Positions 8,323 to 18,204 are shown, counted from the stretch's first letter. The stretch is 64,000 nucleotides of DNA from Chelatococcus caeni (GCF_014196925.1 NZ_JACIEN010000001.1:930001-994000); one strand, 5' to 3'. Numbers and translations: made by a program. The notes: generated by a model from the sequence alone, not told the origin.

Positions 8323-9543
8323 TTGAAGCGAGGGCGGACGGTGGTTGAGATCGACGACAGGCTCGCCCGGCGCAACGCGATCATTCTGGCGGGAGCCCAG
8401 GCCTTCGGTGCCGCCAGCCCGCCCATCGTCGTTTCGCTCGGCGGCATCATCGGCGTATGGCTGGCGCCGGACAAGGCGCTGGCGACCCTGCCGGTGAGCC
8501 TGTTCAATCTCGGCGTCGCCGCCGGCACCATCCCCGCCGCCATGCTGATGCGCCACCTCGGCCGGCGCTCGGGCTATGTCGTCGGGGCGGTCCTCGGTGC
8601 GCTCGCGGGGCTCGTCGCGGCAGGCGGCATCTATGTCGGCGCCTTCCTGATCTTCTGCCTCGGCACGTTCCTCGCCGGCAACTACTCCTCCTTCGTCCAG
8701 AGCTACCGCTTCGCGGCCACGGACGGGGCGAGCTTCGCCTTCCGTCCGCGAGCCATCTCCTTCGTCATGGTGGGCGGGCTCATGGCAGCGGTCATCGGGC
8801 CGCAGGTCGCGATCCACACGCGCGACCTCTTCCCCGAGGCGCCGTTCGTCGGCAGCTTCCTCGGCCAGGGGGCGCTCGCGCTCATCGCCCTGCCCATCCT
8901 CTTCATGTTGCGGCCGGTGCCGATGCCGGCGGCTGCCCATGGCGGCGGCCGGCCCCTGTGGCAGATCGTGCGGGCGCCGCGCTTCATCGTGGCCGTCAGC
9001 GCCGGCACCGTCACCTATGCCCTGATGAGCTTCGTGATGACGGCCGCGCCGGTCGCCATGGTCGGCTGCGGCCATACGGTGGGGGAGGCGACGCTCGGCA
9101 TCCAGTGGCACGTGCTCGCCATGTTCGGGCCGAGCTTCGTCACCGGCCGGCTCATCAACCGCATCGGCCACAGCGCCACCACCGCCCTCGGCCTGCTGCT
9201 CATCGCCGCGGCCGCGGGCGTCGCCCTGTCGGGGCTGGCGGTGGCGCATTTCTGGCTGGCGCTCGTCCTGCTCGGCGTCGGCTGGAACCTCGGCTTCATC
9301 GGCGCGACCGCCATGGTCACCGAATGCTATCGCCCGGAGGAGCGGGCCAAGGTGCAGGCCGCGAACGACTTCCTGATGTTCGGCACGGTTGCCGTCGCCT
9401 CCTTCTCCTCGGGCAAGCTGCTCGACGTCGCAGGCTGGGAGACGGTGAACTGGATCGTCTTCCCCCTCGTCACGCTCGTCCTCGTGATGATCGGTGCGCA
9501 GGAACTGGTGACCCGGCTGCGCGCGCGCCAGGTCTCCGCCTGA
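8323..9543 (+). CDS. MFS transporter, substrate unknown
   Basis: This is a polytopic membrane protein of the major facilitator superfamily with about 12 hydrophobic segments over 406 residues. The MFS loop motif between helices 2 and 3 appears as 'LMRHLGRRSGYVVGAV'. It follows thiL by 5 bases and is probably cotranscribed with it. Adjacency to thiamine and riboflavin genes hints at a vitamin-related cargo, but nothing in the sequence identifies it. The start is TTG at 8323 or GTG at 8341. A bidirectional terminator closes the operon. Confidence 0.85.
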   Translation: MKRGRTVVEIDDRLARRNAIILAGAQAFGAASPPIVVSLGGIIGVWLAPDKALATLPVSLFNLGVAAGTIPAAMLMRHLGRRSGYVVGAVLGALAGLVAAGGIYVGAFLIFCLGTFLAGNYSSFVQSYRFAATDGASFAFRPRAISFVMVGGLMAAVIGPQVAIHTRDLFPEAPFVGSFLGQGALALIALPILFMLRPVPMPAAAHGGGRPLWQIVRAPRFIVAVSAGTVTYALMSFVMTAAPVAMVGCGHTVGEATLGIQWHVLAMFGPSFVTGRLINRIGHSATTALGLLLIAAAAGVALSGLAVAHFWLALVLLGVGWNLGFIGATAMVTECYRPEERAKVQAANDFLMFGTVAVASFSSGKLLDVAGWETVNWIVFPLVTLVLVMIGAQELVTRLRARQVSA

Positions 9544-9575
9544 AGCATCAAACGGCCCAAAACGCCTCCAAACAG

Positions 9576-9627
9576 AAAAAAGCCGGGCTGCGCCACGTAA
9601 AGTCGTTTGCTTTGGCCCGGTTTTTTT
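9576..9627. terminator. Intrinsic terminator after the MFS gene
   Basis: A run of A bases, then CCGGGC (9583-9588), a 26-base loop, GCCCGG (9615-9620) and seven T bases. The A and T tracts on both sides make it potentially bidirectional. Confidence 0.7.
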
Positions 9628-9685
9628 GTTCACCTCAGCGTGAGCCCCAGAAAATGGCGAGGCTCGGGGGGTGAGACGTCGGCCA

Positions 9686-9703
9686 TCCGGCCGTACGGCC
9701 GGA
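9686..9703. promoter_or_regulatory. Perfect 18-bp palindrome upstream of hppA
   Basis: TCCGGCCGTACGGCCGGA is a perfect 18-bp palindrome 40 bases before the hppA start. It could be a repressor site or form a leader hairpin. Nothing else identifies a regulator. Confidence 0.4.
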
Positions 9704-9743
9704 AACTGTGCGTGCAATCCTCCCGCTCACTAGGGATGGAAAA

Positions 9744-11867
9744 ATGACCGCACTGATTTTGATCATAGCCGCGGGCGCGCTTTCTATCGTCTACGGCATC
9801 TATACCATTCAGTCCGTCATGGCGGCCGATGCCGGCAGCCAGCGCATGCAGGAAATCGCGAGTGCCATCCGTGAAGGTGCCCAGGCCTATCTGCGGCGCC
9901 AGTATTCGACGATCGGCATCGTCGGCGTCGTGCTCTTCCTCGCGCTCGCCTGGTATCTCGGGCTCACGGTGGCCATCGGCTTCGCGATCGGTGCGGTTCT
10001 TTCGGCAGCGGCCGGCTTCATCGGCATGAACGTGTCGGTGCGCGCCAACGTGCGCACCGCCCAGGCGGCCTCCCGCTCCCTTGCGGCGGGCCTCGACCTC
10101 GCCTTCAAGTCCGGCGCGGTCACGGGGATGCTCGTCGCCGGCCTCGCCCTTCTCGGCGTCGCCGGCTACTACACGGTGCTGACGCAGGCGATGGGCCTCA
10201 CCGTCGCCGACCGCACGGTGGTCGATGCGCTCGTGGCGCTCGGCTTCGGCGCCTCTCTTATCTCGATCTTCGCTCGTCTCGGCGGCGGCATCTTCACCAA
10301 GGGCGCGGACGTCGGCGGCGACCTCGTCGGCAAGGTGGAGGCCGGCATCCCGGAGGACGATCCGCGCAATCCGGCGACCATCGCGGACAATGTGGGCGAC
10401 AATGTCGGCGACTGCGCCGGCATGGCGGCGGACCTCTTCGAGACCTATGCCGTCACCATCGTCGCCACCATGGTGCTCGCCGCGATCTTCTTCGCCGGCC
10501 AGCCGGTGCTCGATTCCGTGCTGCTCTACCCGCTCGCCATCGGCGGCGTCTGCATCGTCACGTCCATCATCGGCACCTTCTTCGTCAAGCTCGGCGCCAA
10601 CCAGTCGATCATGGGCGCGCTCTACAAGGGCTTCATCGCCACGGGCGTATTGTCGCTCGTCGCGCTCGCCATCGTCACCTGGCTCATCTTCGGCGGCTTC
10701 GGCACGACGCTGACCACCGGCGGCGGCACCAGCTTCACGGCGGGCGATCTGTTCTGGTGCGGGGCCATCGGCCTCGTCGTCACGGCCCTCATCGTCATCA
10801 TCACCGAGTACTACACCGGCACCGACTACCGGCCCGTGAAGTCCATCGCCGCGGCCTCCGTCACCGGCCACGGCACCAATGTCATCCAGGGCCTCGCCGT
10901 CTCGCTCGAGTCGACGGCGCTGCCCGCCCTCGTCATTGTGGCCGGCATCGTGGCGACCTATTCGCTCGCCGGCCTCTTCGGTATCGCCATCGCCGTCACG
11001 GCGATGCTGGCGCTCGCCGGCTTCGTGGTCGCGCTCGATGCCTTCGGCCCGGTGACGGACAACGCCGGCGGCATCGCCGAGATGGCCGGCCTGCCGGGCG
11101 AGGTGCGCAAGTCCACCGATGCGCTCGATGCGGTCGGCAACACGACGAAGGCCGTCACCAAGGGCTATGCCATCGGCTCGGCCGGCCTCGGCGCCCTGGT
11201 GCTCTTCGCCGCCTACACCTCGGACCTCAACTTCTTCGTCGCCAATGCCGAGCGTTTTCCCTATTTCGCGGGCGTCTCGGTCGATTTCTCCCTGTCCAAC
11301 CCCTATGTCGTCGTCGGCCTGCTGTTCGGCGGCCTCCTGCCGTTCCTCTTCGGCGGCATGGGCATGACGGCGGTGGGACGGGCCGGCGGCGCCGTGGTCG
11401 AGGAGGTGCGGCGCCAGTTCCGCGAGAAGCCCGGCATCATGGAGGGCAAGGACAGGCCGGACTACGGCCGCGCCGTCGACATGCTGACCAAGGCGGCCAT
11501 CAAGGAGATGATCATCCCCTCGCTCCTGCCGGTGCTCTCGCCCATCGTCGCCTATGTCGTCGTGCTCGTCATCGCCGGCAAGAACAATGCCTTCGCGGCC
11601 GTCGGCGCCATGCTGCTCGGCGTCATCCTCACCGGCCTCTTCGTCGCCATCTCGATGACCTCGGGCGGCGGCGCCTGGGACAACGCCAAGAAATACATCG
11701 AGGAGGGACACCACGGCGGCAAGGGCTCGGATGCGCACAAGGCGGCCGTGACGGGCGACACGGTCGGCGACCCCTACAAGGACACCGCCGGCCCGGCCGT
11801 GAACCCGATGATCAAGATCACCAACATCGTCGCCCTGCTGCTGCTGGCGATCCTCGCGCATATGTAG
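9744..11867 (+). CDS. hppA: K+-independent proton-translocating pyrophosphatase
   Basis: This integral membrane enzyme couples hydrolysis of pyrophosphate to proton pumping. The 707-residue protein carries the diagnostic '[21 protein letters not shown]' type loop (shortened here) and '[19 protein letters not shown]'. A lysine in '[17 protein letters not shown]' marks the potassium-independent subclass, where K+-dependent enzymes have alanine. The true start is the ATG at 9744 behind AGGGATGGA; the in-frame ATG at 9708 lacks a good site. About 16 membrane segments are expected. It is flanked by a palindrome upstream and a strong terminator downstream. Confidence 0.96.
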   Translation: MTALILIIAAGALSIVYGIYTIQSVMAADAGSQRMQEIASAIREGAQAYLRRQYSTIGIVGVVLFLALAWYLGLTVAIGFAIGAVLSAAAGFIGMNVSVRANVRTAQAASRSLAAGLDLAFKSGAVTGMLVAGLALLGVAGYYTVLTQAMGLTVADRTVVDALVALGFGASLISIFARLGGGIFTKGADVGGDLVGKVEAGIPEDDPRNPATIADNVGDNVGDCAGMAADLFETYAVTIVATMVLAAIFFAGQPVLDSVLLYPLAIGGVCIVTSIIGTFFVKLGANQSIMGALYKGFIATGVLSLVALAIVTWLIFGGFGTTLTTGGGTSFTAGDLFWCGAIGLVVTALIVIITEYYTGTDYRPVKSIAAASVTGHGTNVIQGLAVSLESTALPALVIVAGIVATYSLAGLFGIAIAVTAMLALAGFVVALDAFGPVTDNAGGIAEMAGLPGEVRKSTDALDAVGNTTKAVTKGYAIGSAGLGALVLFAAYTSDLNFFVANAERFPYFAGVSVDFSLSNPYVVVGLLFGGLLPFLFGGMGMTAVGRAGGAVVEEVRRQFREKPGIMEGKDRPDYGRAVDMLTKAAIKEMIIPSLLPVLSPIVAYVVVLVIAGKNNAFAAVGAMLLGVILTGLFVAISMTSGGGAWDNAKKYIEEGHHGGKGSDAHKAAVTGDTVGDPYKDTAGPAVNPMIKITNIVALLLLAILAHM

Positions 11868-11890
11868 GGAAGCGTCGCGCGCAAAAGAAA

Positions 11891-11919
11891 AACCCCGCGG
11901 CATCGCTGCCGCGGGGTTT
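11891..11919. terminator. Bidirectional terminator between hppA and bamE
   Basis: ACCCCGCGGCA (11892-11902) and TGCCGCGGGGT (11907-11917) form an 11-bp stem with a TCGC loop. A-rich sequence lies on the left and TTTCC on the right. It separates the convergent genes hppA and bamE. Confidence 0.85.
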
Positions 11920-11940
11920 CCTGTTCCCGGCAGGCGCCGC

Positions 11941-12429
11941 TCAGGCGCCGAAGGGGTTGAAGCTCGGCCCGCCGCCGCTGCCCGTCGCGCGCAGCAACTG
12001 GCCGATGAGCGACAGCTCCGAGCCGCTCGTGGGCGTCGTGCGGGTGATGAAGTCGAACACCACGCCGTCCTTGAGGCCGTAGTTGGCGACACGCTCGATC
12101 TTGAAGTTCCTGTCGAAATAGATGGCGAGCACGCGCTGCTCGACGAGCCGCGGGCGCATGAACTGCACCGGGCGCTCGAAGGTCTGGCTGATGTAGTAGA
12201 AGGTCTTGTTGCCGACCGTCGAGACGGTGGAGGGCGTGCCCATCCGCTCCAGCACCTTCTCAACGCTCGTGCCGGGCTTCATCTCGGCCACGACGCGCTC
12301 GTCGATCACATAGCCCTTGGTCAGGGTCTCGGTGGTGCTGCTGCAGGCTGCGAGCCCCATCGCCAATGTCGCGCCGACGAAACAACGCGCCGCGATGCGT
12401 TGGAAAGATAGAGACTTTCGCAATGCCAT
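11941..12429 (-). CDS. bamE: Outer membrane protein assembly lipoprotein BamE
   Basis: BamE (SmpA/OmlA) is a lipoprotein of the BAM complex that inserts beta-barrel proteins into the outer membrane. The start at 12429 gives 162 residues with an N-terminal lipoprotein signal ending in 'AMGLAACSS'. The BamE fold motif follows: 'GYVIDERVVAEMKPGTSVEKVLERMGTPS' and 'FYYISQ'. A longer in-frame reading up to 13008 crosses the divergent gene and is discarded. It is divergent from the cytochrome chaperone gene, with about 120 bases between for both promoters. Confidence 0.93.
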   Translation of the reverse strand: MALRKSLSFQRIAARCFVGATLAMGLAACSSTTETLTKGYVIDERVVAEMKPGTSVEKVLERMGTPSTVSTVGNKTFYYISQTFERPVQFMRPRLVEQRVLAIYFDRNFKIERVANYGLKDGVVFDFITRTTPTSGSELSLIGQLLRATGSGGGPSFNPFGA

Positions 12430-12549
12430 ACCGTCCACCTGTGTTATGGGACCGGGGGCTCCGCCCCGGACTTGCGATGGGACCCGCCGATGCCGTAGCG
12501 CGCACGCGGGCCTTTTGCAAGGCGTGGTGAGAAGGTTAAGAAGGTCCGC

Positions 12550-13089
12550 ATGATCTTGTCTTTTCTGCGTCGCCGGCGTCCCAACGACGTCATCGAGGAC
12601 CTCTATCAACGGGTCGCCGGGGCGGCGCGCCAGCCCGCCCTGTTCCTGGAGCTCGGTTTTCCCGATACGGCGGAAGGCCGCTTCGAGGCGCTGGCGCTGC
12701 ACGTCGCGCTCATCGTGCGGCGGCTCAACGCGCTGCCGGCGCCGGCGCCGGATGCCGGGCAGGATCTGGTCGACGTGATGTTCCGCGAGCTCGACCGCGC
12801 GCTGCGCGAGCTCGGCACCAGCGACCTTGCCGTGCCCAAGCGCATGAAGGCGCTCGCCGGCATCTTCAACGACCGCATGCGGCGCTATGCGGCCGCCGTC
12901 GATGCCGATGACGAGACGGAACTGCGGCGTCTCCTGGCGGTTCGTCTCGGTGAACCCGCCGAGCGCCACGCCGCGCTGGCCGCCTATGTGCGGGCGAGCG
13001 CGGCGCATCTCGACGGACTCAATTTCGATTCCCTGCTGCAGCAGTCGGCTCCGTTCCCGCCTGCCGCGCGATTCGGTGAAAGGACATGA
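12550..13089 (+). CDS. Ubiquinol-cytochrome c chaperone family protein
   Basis: The 179-residue protein matches the Ubiq_cyt_C_chap (CBP3-like) family, which assists assembly of the cytochrome bc1 complex in mitochondria and occurs in alphaproteobacteria. Landmarks are 'DVIEDLYQRVAGAARQPALF' near the N-terminus, 'FEALALHVALIVRRL', and 'VMFRELDRALRELGTSDLAVPKRM'. It overlaps the next gene (DUF177) as ATGA, so the two are translationally coupled. The biochemical role in bacteria is inferred from the mitochondrial homologue. Confidence 0.88.
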   Translation: MILSFLRRRRPNDVIEDLYQRVAGAARQPALFLELGFPDTAEGRFEALALHVALIVRRLNALPAPAPDAGQDLVDVMFRELDRALRELGTSDLAVPKRMKALAGIFNDRMRRYAAAVDADDETELRRLLAVRLGEPAERHAALAAYVRASAAHLDGLNFDSLLQQSAPFPPAARFGERT

Positions 13090-13634
13090 ACATGACCGCG
13101 GCGCCCGATGCGCTCCTGTCCCGCCCCGTCGCCGTTGCCGACATTCCGGCCTCCGGTCTCGAGGTCACGGTCGAGGCGAGCGACGCCGAGCGGGCGGAGC
13201 TTGCCAGACGCTTCGGCACCGGCCCCATCGCCAGGCTCGTCGGCTCGTTCAACCTGACGGGCACGAGCGAGCGCGTCCATGTGACGGGGACGGTCGAGGC
13301 GGGGGTGACGCAGACCTGCGTCGTTACGCTGGAGCCGTTCGCCAATAAGGTGTCCGAGGCGGTCGACGTCACCTTCATGTCGGCGCCGGCGCTCGAGCGC
13401 TGGCGCGCCGCCTTCGAGGTGCCGGAGGAGGACGAGACGCCCGCCGAGGACGAGCCCGACGAGATCCTCGGCGGGGCCGTCGATCTTGGCGCCGTCACGG
13501 TCGAGTTCTTCGCCCTCGGGCTCGATCCCTATCCCCGCAAGCCGGGTGCGCAGTTCGACTACGAGGGCGGCGACGAGGGCAAGACATCGCCCTTCGCCGT
13601 GTTGAAGAACCTGCCGCGGCGCGAGGAGGAATGA
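13086..13634 (+). CDS. DUF177 (YceD) family protein
   Basis: This 182-residue protein belongs to the DUF177/YceD family, linked to 23S rRNA or L32 accumulation in other organisms and usually located next to rpmF or plsX. Here plsX follows 100 bases downstream and rpmF is absent. The conserved region centres on 'VTGTVEAGVTQTCVVTLEPF' and 'DPYPRKPGAQF'. The C-terminal half has an acidic stretch rich in Glu and Asp. The start ATG 13086 overlaps the chaperone stop; the ATG at 13092 is a close alternative. Confidence 0.88.
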   Translation: MNMTAAPDALLSRPVAVADIPASGLEVTVEASDAERAELARRFGTGPIARLVGSFNLTGTSERVHVTGTVEAGVTQTCVVTLEPFANKVSEAVDVTFMSAPALERWRAAFEVPEEDETPAEDEPDEILGGAVDLGAVTVEFFALGLDPYPRKPGAQFDYEGGDEGKTSPFAVLKNLPRREEE

Positions 13635-13733
13635 GCCCCGGCGGGCATTTTCGAGTTGCGGGTGACGTGCGCTTCGCTATTGTCCGCCGTCCCTCGCACA
13701 TCGGGACGCATTTCGGGAGTTCGGGCTGAACCT

Positions 13734-14774
13734 ATGTCACGACCGGTCACCATCGCACTCGACGCCATGGGTGGAGACCAGGGTGCCGCCGTTGTGATTC
13801 CGGGTGCGGCCATCGCCCTCGAGCGGCGGCCGGACCTGCGCTTCGTCATCTACGGCAACGAGGCCGCCGTTCAGCCGCTGCTCGATGCCCACCCCGCGCT
13901 CAAGGCCGTTTCCGAACTGCACCACACCGACGTTGCGGTGCGCATGGACGACAAGCCGAGCCAGGCGCTCAGGGCCGGGCGCTACAAATCGTCCATGTGG
14001 CGGGCCATCGAGGCGGTGAAGGACAAGCGCGCCGCCGTCGCTGTGTCCGCCGGCAACACCGGCGCGCTGATGGCGATGGCCACCTTCTGCCTCAAGCGGA
14101 TGGCCAATGTGGACCGTCCCGCCATCGCCGCCCTGTGGCCGACGCTGCGCGGGGAGAGCGTCGTGCTCGATGTCGGCGCCACGATCGGCGCCGATGCGCA
14201 GCATCTCGTCGACCTCGCCGTCATGGGCGCCGCCCTCGCGCGCATCGTGCTCGACATCGAGCGGCCGACCGTCGGCCTCCTCAATGTCGGCGTCGAGGAG
14301 GTGAAGGGCAACGAGGCGGTCAAGGAGGCCGGCAAGCGCCTGCGCGAGGCCGACATCCGGCTCATCGACTACCGCGGCTTCGTCGAGGGCGACGACCTCG
14401 GCAAGGGCACGGTGGACGTGGTGGTGACGGAGGGCTTCGCCGGCAACATCGCCCTGAAGACGGCTGAAGGCACGGCCAAGCAGATCGCCCACTACCTGCG
14501 CGCCGCCATGGGCCGCACCCTGCTGGCGCGCATCGGCTATCTCTTCGCCAAGGGCGCCTTCGATGCGCTCAAGGAGAAGATGGATCCGCGCCGCTCCAAC
14601 GGCGGTGTCTTCCTCGGCCTCGACGGCGTCGTCATCAAGAGCCACGGGGGCACCGACGCCCTCGGCTTTGCAAGTGCCGTCGAACTCGCTTACGACATGG
14701 CGCGCCACTCGCTCGCCGACACGATCCGCGAGACGATTGCGCAGGTGCACCCCTCGGCTGTGGCCGAGGCTTGA
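13734..14774 (+). CDS. plsX: Phosphate acyltransferase PlsX
   Basis: PlsX converts acyl-ACP to acyl-phosphate, feeding the first acylation of glycerol-3-phosphate by PlsY. It is a peripheral cytoplasmic enzyme. The start motif '[13 protein letters not shown]' fixes the ATG at 13734. '[14 protein letters not shown]' and '[13 protein letters not shown]' are the other family signatures. Length is 346 residues. fabH follows after 14 bases, the conserved plsX-fabH pairing of membrane lipid synthesis. Confidence 0.96.
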   Translation: MSRPVTIALDAMGGDQGAAVVIPGAAIALERRPDLRFVIYGNEAAVQPLLDAHPALKAVSELHHTDVAVRMDDKPSQALRAGRYKSSMWRAIEAVKDKRAAVAVSAGNTGALMAMATFCLKRMANVDRPAIAALWPTLRGESVVLDVGATIGADAQHLVDLAVMGAALARIVLDIERPTVGLLNVGVEEVKGNEAVKEAGKRLREADIRLIDYRGFVEGDDLGKGTVDVVVTEGFAGNIALKTAEGTAKQIAHYLRAAMGRTLLARIGYLFAKGAFDALKEKMDPRRSNGGVFLGLDGVVIKSHGGTDALGFASAVELAYDMARHSLADTIRETIAQVHPSAVAEA

Positions 14775-14788
14775 GGAGTTCTCTTAAA

Positions 14789-15766
14789 GTGTCCCGAATC
14801 CGGTCGGTCGTCCGCGGTTGCGGCTCCTATCTTCCCGAACGCGTTCTGACCAACGCCGAGCTCGCCGGAATGGTCGAGACCTCCGACGAGTGGATCGTTC
14901 AGCGCACGGGCATCCGCGAGCGGCGCATCGCTGCCGACGGCGAGACGACGTCGTCCCTCGGCCTTGCCGCGGCGAAGGCCGCCCTCGACGATGCCGGCCT
15001 CACGCCGGCCGACATCGACCTCATCATCTGCGCCACGTCGACGCCGGACTACACCTTCCCGGCAACCGCCACCCAGATCCAGTCCGCGCTCGGCATGGCC
15101 CACGGCGCGGCCTTCGACCTGCAGGCGGTGTGCTCGGGCTTCGTCTTCGGCGTCGCCACGGCCGACAAGTTCCTGACGTCCGGCTCGCACCGGCGCGCGC
15201 TCGTCATCGGCGCCGAGACCTTCTCCCACATCATCGACTGGCAGGACCGCACCACCTGCGTGCTCTTCGGCGACGGCGCCGGCGCCATCGTGCTCGAGGC
15301 CGGGGAGGGGGCGGGGACGAACGCCGATCGTGGCGTGCTGACCTCGCACCTGCGCTCCGACGGCCGCCATCGCGACAAGCTCTATGTCGACGGCGGGCCC
15401 GGCTCCAACCGTGAGGTCGGACATCTGCGCATGGAGGGCCGCGAGGTCTTCCGCCATGCCGTCGGCATGATCACGGACGTCATCGAGGATGCCTTCGAGG
15501 CCACCGGCACCACGGCCGAGGACCTCGACTGGTTCGTGCCCCACCAGGCCAACCGCCGCATCATCGACGCGAGCGCGCACAAGCTCGGCATCGCGCCCGA
15601 AAAGGTCGTGGTGACGGTGGACCGGCACGGCAACACCTCGGCCGCGTCGATCCCGCTGGCGCTCGCGGAGGCGCGGGCGGACGGGCGCATCAAGCAGGGC
15701 GACCTGGTCATGCTCGAGGCCATGGGCGGCGGATTCACCTGGGGCAGCGCCCTGGTTCGCTGGTAG
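14789..15766 (+). CDS. fabH: 3-oxoacyl-ACP synthase III (FabH)
   Basis: FabH starts fatty-acid synthesis by condensing acetyl-CoA with malonyl-ACP. The catalytic triad is complete: Cys115 in '[11 protein letters not shown]', His252 in 'VPHQANRR' and Asn282 in 'HGNTSAAS', numbered from the GTG at 14789. This start has a GAGGAG site 11 bases upstream; a farther in-frame start at 14771 would overlap plsX. The 325-residue length is typical. A sigma-70-like promoter for the downstream ihfA gene lies in the following gap. Confidence 0.96.
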   Translation: MSRIRSVVRGCGSYLPERVLTNAELAGMVETSDEWIVQRTGIRERRIAADGETTSSLGLAAAKAALDDAGLTPADIDLIICATSTPDYTFPATATQIQSALGMAHGAAFDLQAVCSGFVFGVATADKFLTSGSHRRALVIGAETFSHIIDWQDRTTCVLFGDGAGAIVLEAGEGAGTNADRGVLTSHLRSDGRHRDKLYVDGGPGSNREVGHLRMEGREVFRHAVGMITDVIEDAFEATGTTAEDLDWFVPHQANRRIIDASAHKLGIAPEKVVVTVDRHGNTSAASIPLALAEARADGRIKQGDLVMLEAMGGGFTWGSALVRW

Positions 15767-15842
15767 CGCCGGGCCTCATCGTCCGCTTCGGGGCAGGCGT
15801 TTTCGTGCACGTCCTTCGTCAAACGAATGGGCGATTGCACCA

Positions 15843-15871
15843 TTGACCGCGCCTGCCGCTGCCAATACCTT
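15843..15871 (+). promoter_or_regulatory. Candidate promoter of ihfA
   Basis: TTGACC (15843-15848) and TACCTT (15866-15871) are separated by exactly 17 bases, about 45 bases before the ihfA start. Confidence 0.45.
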
Positions 15872-15916
15872 GCAAATTCATATAGATAATCCTGTTTTCT
15901 GAATCGGGGCGGGAAG

Positions 15917-16234
15917 GTGGTCATGGCCGGTCGCACGGTTACGCGCGCAGATCTCTGCGAGGCGGTCTATCAGAAGGTGGGGCTTTCCCGCACGGAATCG
16001 GCGTCGCTCGTCGAAATGGTGCTCTCCGAAGTCTGCGACTGCCTGGCGAGCGGCGAGACGGTAAAGCTGTCCTCGTTCGGCTCCTTCGTGGTGCGCGACA
16101 AGGGCCAGCGCATCGGCCGCAACCCCAAGACCGGGGTCGAGGTGCCGATCGAGCCGCGCCGGGTCATGGTGTTCAAGCCCTCGAACGTGCTGCGCGCCCG
16201 CATCAACGGCGAGCGCGTCGACGACGAGGAGTGA
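15917..16234 (+). CDS. ihfA: Integration host factor subunit alpha
   Basis: IHF alpha pairs with IHF beta to bend DNA at specific sites in recombination, replication and transcription. The HU/IHF fold is clear: '[25 protein letters not shown]', '[14 protein letters not shown]' and the beta-ribbon arm '[24 protein letters not shown]'. The length is 105 residues from GTG 15917; ATG 15923 is equally likely. It follows fabH and precedes a MerR gene, the conserved alphaproteobacterial order. The partner ihfB gene is not in the window. Confidence 0.95.
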   Translation: MVMAGRTVTRADLCEAVYQKVGLSRTESASLVEMVLSEVCDCLASGETVKLSSFGSFVVRDKGQRIGRNPKTGVEVPIEPRRVMVFKPSNVLRARINGERVDDEE

Positions 16235-16338
16235 GCAGCCGCCGCATCGCGCCGAGGACCCGCGATGCGGCTGTGAGTATGCGGCAGGCGTCGCCGGCCT
16301 GGCAGGCGGGCGGGGCCGCAAGTGAGTAGGGGCGTGTT

Positions 16339-16929
16339 GTGGACAAAGGGCCGGACGCATTCCGGACGATCAGCGAGGTGGCGGAAGACCTCGATCTGCC
16401 ACAGCACGTGCTGCGTTTCTGGGAAACGCGCTTTTCGCAGATCAAGCCGCTGAAGCGCGGCGGCGGCCGCCGCTACTACCGGCCGGACGATGTCGACCTC
16501 CTGCGCGGCATCCGTCACCTGCTCTACGGCGAGGGCTACACCATCAAGGGCGTCCAGCGCATCCTCAAGGAGGAGGGGGTGCGCTATGTGGAGACCATCT
16601 GGCGCCAGGACGGCACGGCACCCGCGCCGGTGCCGCGGGCCGACGCCGACAATGAGGACGACGCTCCCGAATACGCCGCTGCGCCCGAGGACGGGCCGTT
16701 TCTCTTCGACGACGGCTCGCTGGCTCAGACGCGAAAGGCACCGGCGCCCGCTGCTGCGATGCCGGCGGCGCGCAGCCCGGCCGCCGAGCCGGCACCCGCC
16801 CCGACGCCAACCGGAACCTCCGGCCTCACGGCAGCGCAACTCCGCGCCTTGCAGGCCGTATTGGCGGAACTGGCGGAATGCCGGCGTCTCCTCGAGGCCG
16901 CGCGCCACGGCCCCGACGGCGACGACTGA
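16339..16929 (+). CDS. MerR-family transcriptional regulator
   Basis: The N-terminal 90 residues form a MerR winged helix ('[25 protein letters not shown]', then '[36 protein letters not shown]'). The remainder is a low-complexity Pro/Ala/Glu linker and a short C-terminal helix with '[19 protein letters not shown]'. There is no recognisable effector-binding domain. The gene starts with GTG and conserves its position after ihfA as in other Hyphomicrobiales. Its targets are unknown. Confidence 0.88.
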   Translation: MDKGPDAFRTISEVAEDLDLPQHVLRFWETRFSQIKPLKRGGGRRYYRPDDVDLLRGIRHLLYGEGYTIKGVQRILKEEGVRYVETIWRQDGTAPAPVPRADADNEDDAPEYAAAPEDGPFLFDDGSLAQTRKAPAPAAAMPAARSPAAEPAPAPTPTGTSGLTAAQLRALQAVLAELAECRRLLEAARHGPDGDD

Positions 16930-16940
16930 GCCTGAGCCGG

Positions 16941-17024
16941 TCAGCTCAGATAGCCGAGCAGCCACAGGATGATGATGATCGGCAGCGGAATGCCGATGAT
17001 CCAAAGCAATGCTCCACGCAACAT
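16941..17024 (-). CDS. Small hydrophobic protein, 27 residues
   Basis: An ATG at 17024 preceded by GGAGAG four bases upstream opens a 27-residue frame, 'MLRGALLWIIGIPLPIIIIL' and seven more residues. It is one predicted membrane segment with a Gly-Ile-Pro-x-Pro turn in the middle. Similar very short membrane proteins are common in alphaproteobacteria and have no assigned function. It is convergent with the MerR gene, and its stop codon lies inside an inverted repeat (CTGAGC/GCTCAG, 16932-16949). Confidence 0.6.
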   Translation of the reverse strand: MLRGALLWIIGIPLPIIIILWLLGYLS

Positions 17025-17200
17025 GGGGCTCTCCGTCTCGTTCTCTGGTCTGACAGAAAAGCCCGGCGGCACGGGATTTGTTCCTGCCCGCTGCGGGAAG
17101 CGGCAGGTCTCGAACGGCCACCGGCCGGCGGGACCGGCCAGGCCACGGCGTTCTCGTCGCTGGCTCGGACAGCTGGCCTGCGCCTGCCGGCCCGGGCGTT

Positions 17201-17611
17201 TCAGCCCACGCCGGTCTCGGTGTCCGCGGTGCGGCGGTTCAGAGCCCGCAGCAGGTCGAAGGCGAGGCGCGTCGCGACACCGTTGTCCATCAGGACCGGG
17301 AATTCGAATGGGGTGCCGGGGTCGAGGCGCAGCACCAGATCGCCGCTCGTCTCGTTCGCATCGAGCGTGAAGGAACGGACTTGCGTCGGCGCCGGGCCCG
17401 GCGGCCCATCCGGCGGGGATGCGTCGGCGCCGGCAACGAGGCGGCGCGCCTGGTTGGCGAGCGTGACGAGCACGCCGACGGGCATGCGCAGCTCCGTCCC
17501 GTCCTCGGCCCGAAGCATCACATCGCCGTTCGTCGTCCCCAGTTTCGCGCTGGCAATCTCTTTCACGATACCCTCGGCAAAATCGCTTGGTTCGAGCAAT
17601 GCGCGGATCAT
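17201..17611 (-). CDS. Hypothetical protein, 136 residues
   Basis: I do not recognise this protein. From ATG 17611 it reads 'MIRALLEPSDFAEGIVKEI', then a region with 'MLRAEDGTELRMPVGVLVTLANQARRLV', a Pro/Gly-rich linker, and a C-terminal part with 'FEFPVLMDNGVATRLAFDLL'. It is soluble with no signal peptide or membrane segment. The coding frame has the expected GC-rich third positions. It is a monocistronic minus-strand gene between the 27-residue membrane protein and a gene-poor stretch. Confidence 0.65.
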   Translation of the reverse strand: MIRALLEPSDFAEGIVKEIASAKLGTTNGDVMLRAEDGTELRMPVGVLVTLANQARRLVAGADASPPDGPPGPAPTQVRSFTLDANETSGDLVLRLDPGTPFEFPVLMDNGVATRLAFDLLRALNRRTADTETGVG

Positions 17612-17883
17612 AGCGAGCCCTCGGCCCGATGCTAGCCACGCGCCATTGCCGTAAAATGACGCAGGCGCGGAGGCCATCCCCGACGACCCGAAAGATCGTC
17701 GATGTCCCCATCATCGTTCCGCCTTCGGTCGTCACTCCACATGACAAGCGGCATGGCCCGATGCGGAATGCAGAACGTAGTAAATTCTGATTGCTTTATA
17801 ACGCCACTCTCAGTTGTGTCATATAATAGCTGCCGTTGTTAAGTCGAATGGGTAATGGAATACAAGACAGGAGTACCTGATCC

Positions 17884-18111
17884 ATGCCCAGCGGTATTCG
17901 CAGCTCTTCTCCGCCTCCGGCCTATTCGCTCGACCGGAATGATCCGGCCCAGTTCCGGGGCTGGTCGGACCGTCCACCAGCCTACAGCCCACCCGCCGCA
18001 CAGCCGCGCGGGGCTGGAACGACCTCGGCCGACGCCGTCTGGCAGCAGAGAGGGCCGGTCGCGGGCGGAGGCATCCATCCGGCCGGCAGCCTCCGGGAAT
18101 CGAACGTCTAG
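17884..18111 (+). CDS. Possible small Pro/Ser-rich protein, 75 residues
   Basis: The ATG at 17884 has an AGGAG site ten bases upstream and a TATAAT box 57 bases upstream. The predicted protein is rich in Pro, Ser, Arg and Gly ('SSSPPPAYSLDRNDPAQF', 'PPAYSPPAAQPRGAG') with no known domain. A strong hairpin at 18170-18204 could end its transcript. The composition is compatible with either a real disordered peptide or chance, so I call it with low confidence. Confidence 0.33.
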   Translation: MPSGIRSSSPPPAYSLDRNDPAQFRGWSDRPPAYSPPAAQPRGAGTTSADAVWQQRGPVAGGGIHPAGSLRESNV

Positions 18112-18169
18112 GAGGCCGGCGGCATCGTCGCCTGTGCCGCGGCAGTCGTCCGCGACAGGCTGCGCGATC

Positions 18170-18204
18170 GGGATATGCGGGGGCATCAGCGGCCCGCATA
18201 TCCC
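18170..18204. repeat. Perfect 12-bp inverted repeat
   Basis: GGGATATGCGGG and CCCGCATATCCC flank an 11-base loop. It is a very stable hairpin on either strand, possibly a factor-assisted terminator or a structured RNA element. Confidence 0.6.

Noticed and set aside
9630-12263. Long open frame of 877 codons on the minus strand opposite hppA
   Set aside because: It is an antisense shadow created by GC-rich third positions of hppA. It covers a terminator and both neighbouring genes, and its translation is a His/Asp/Arg-rich string with no domain.
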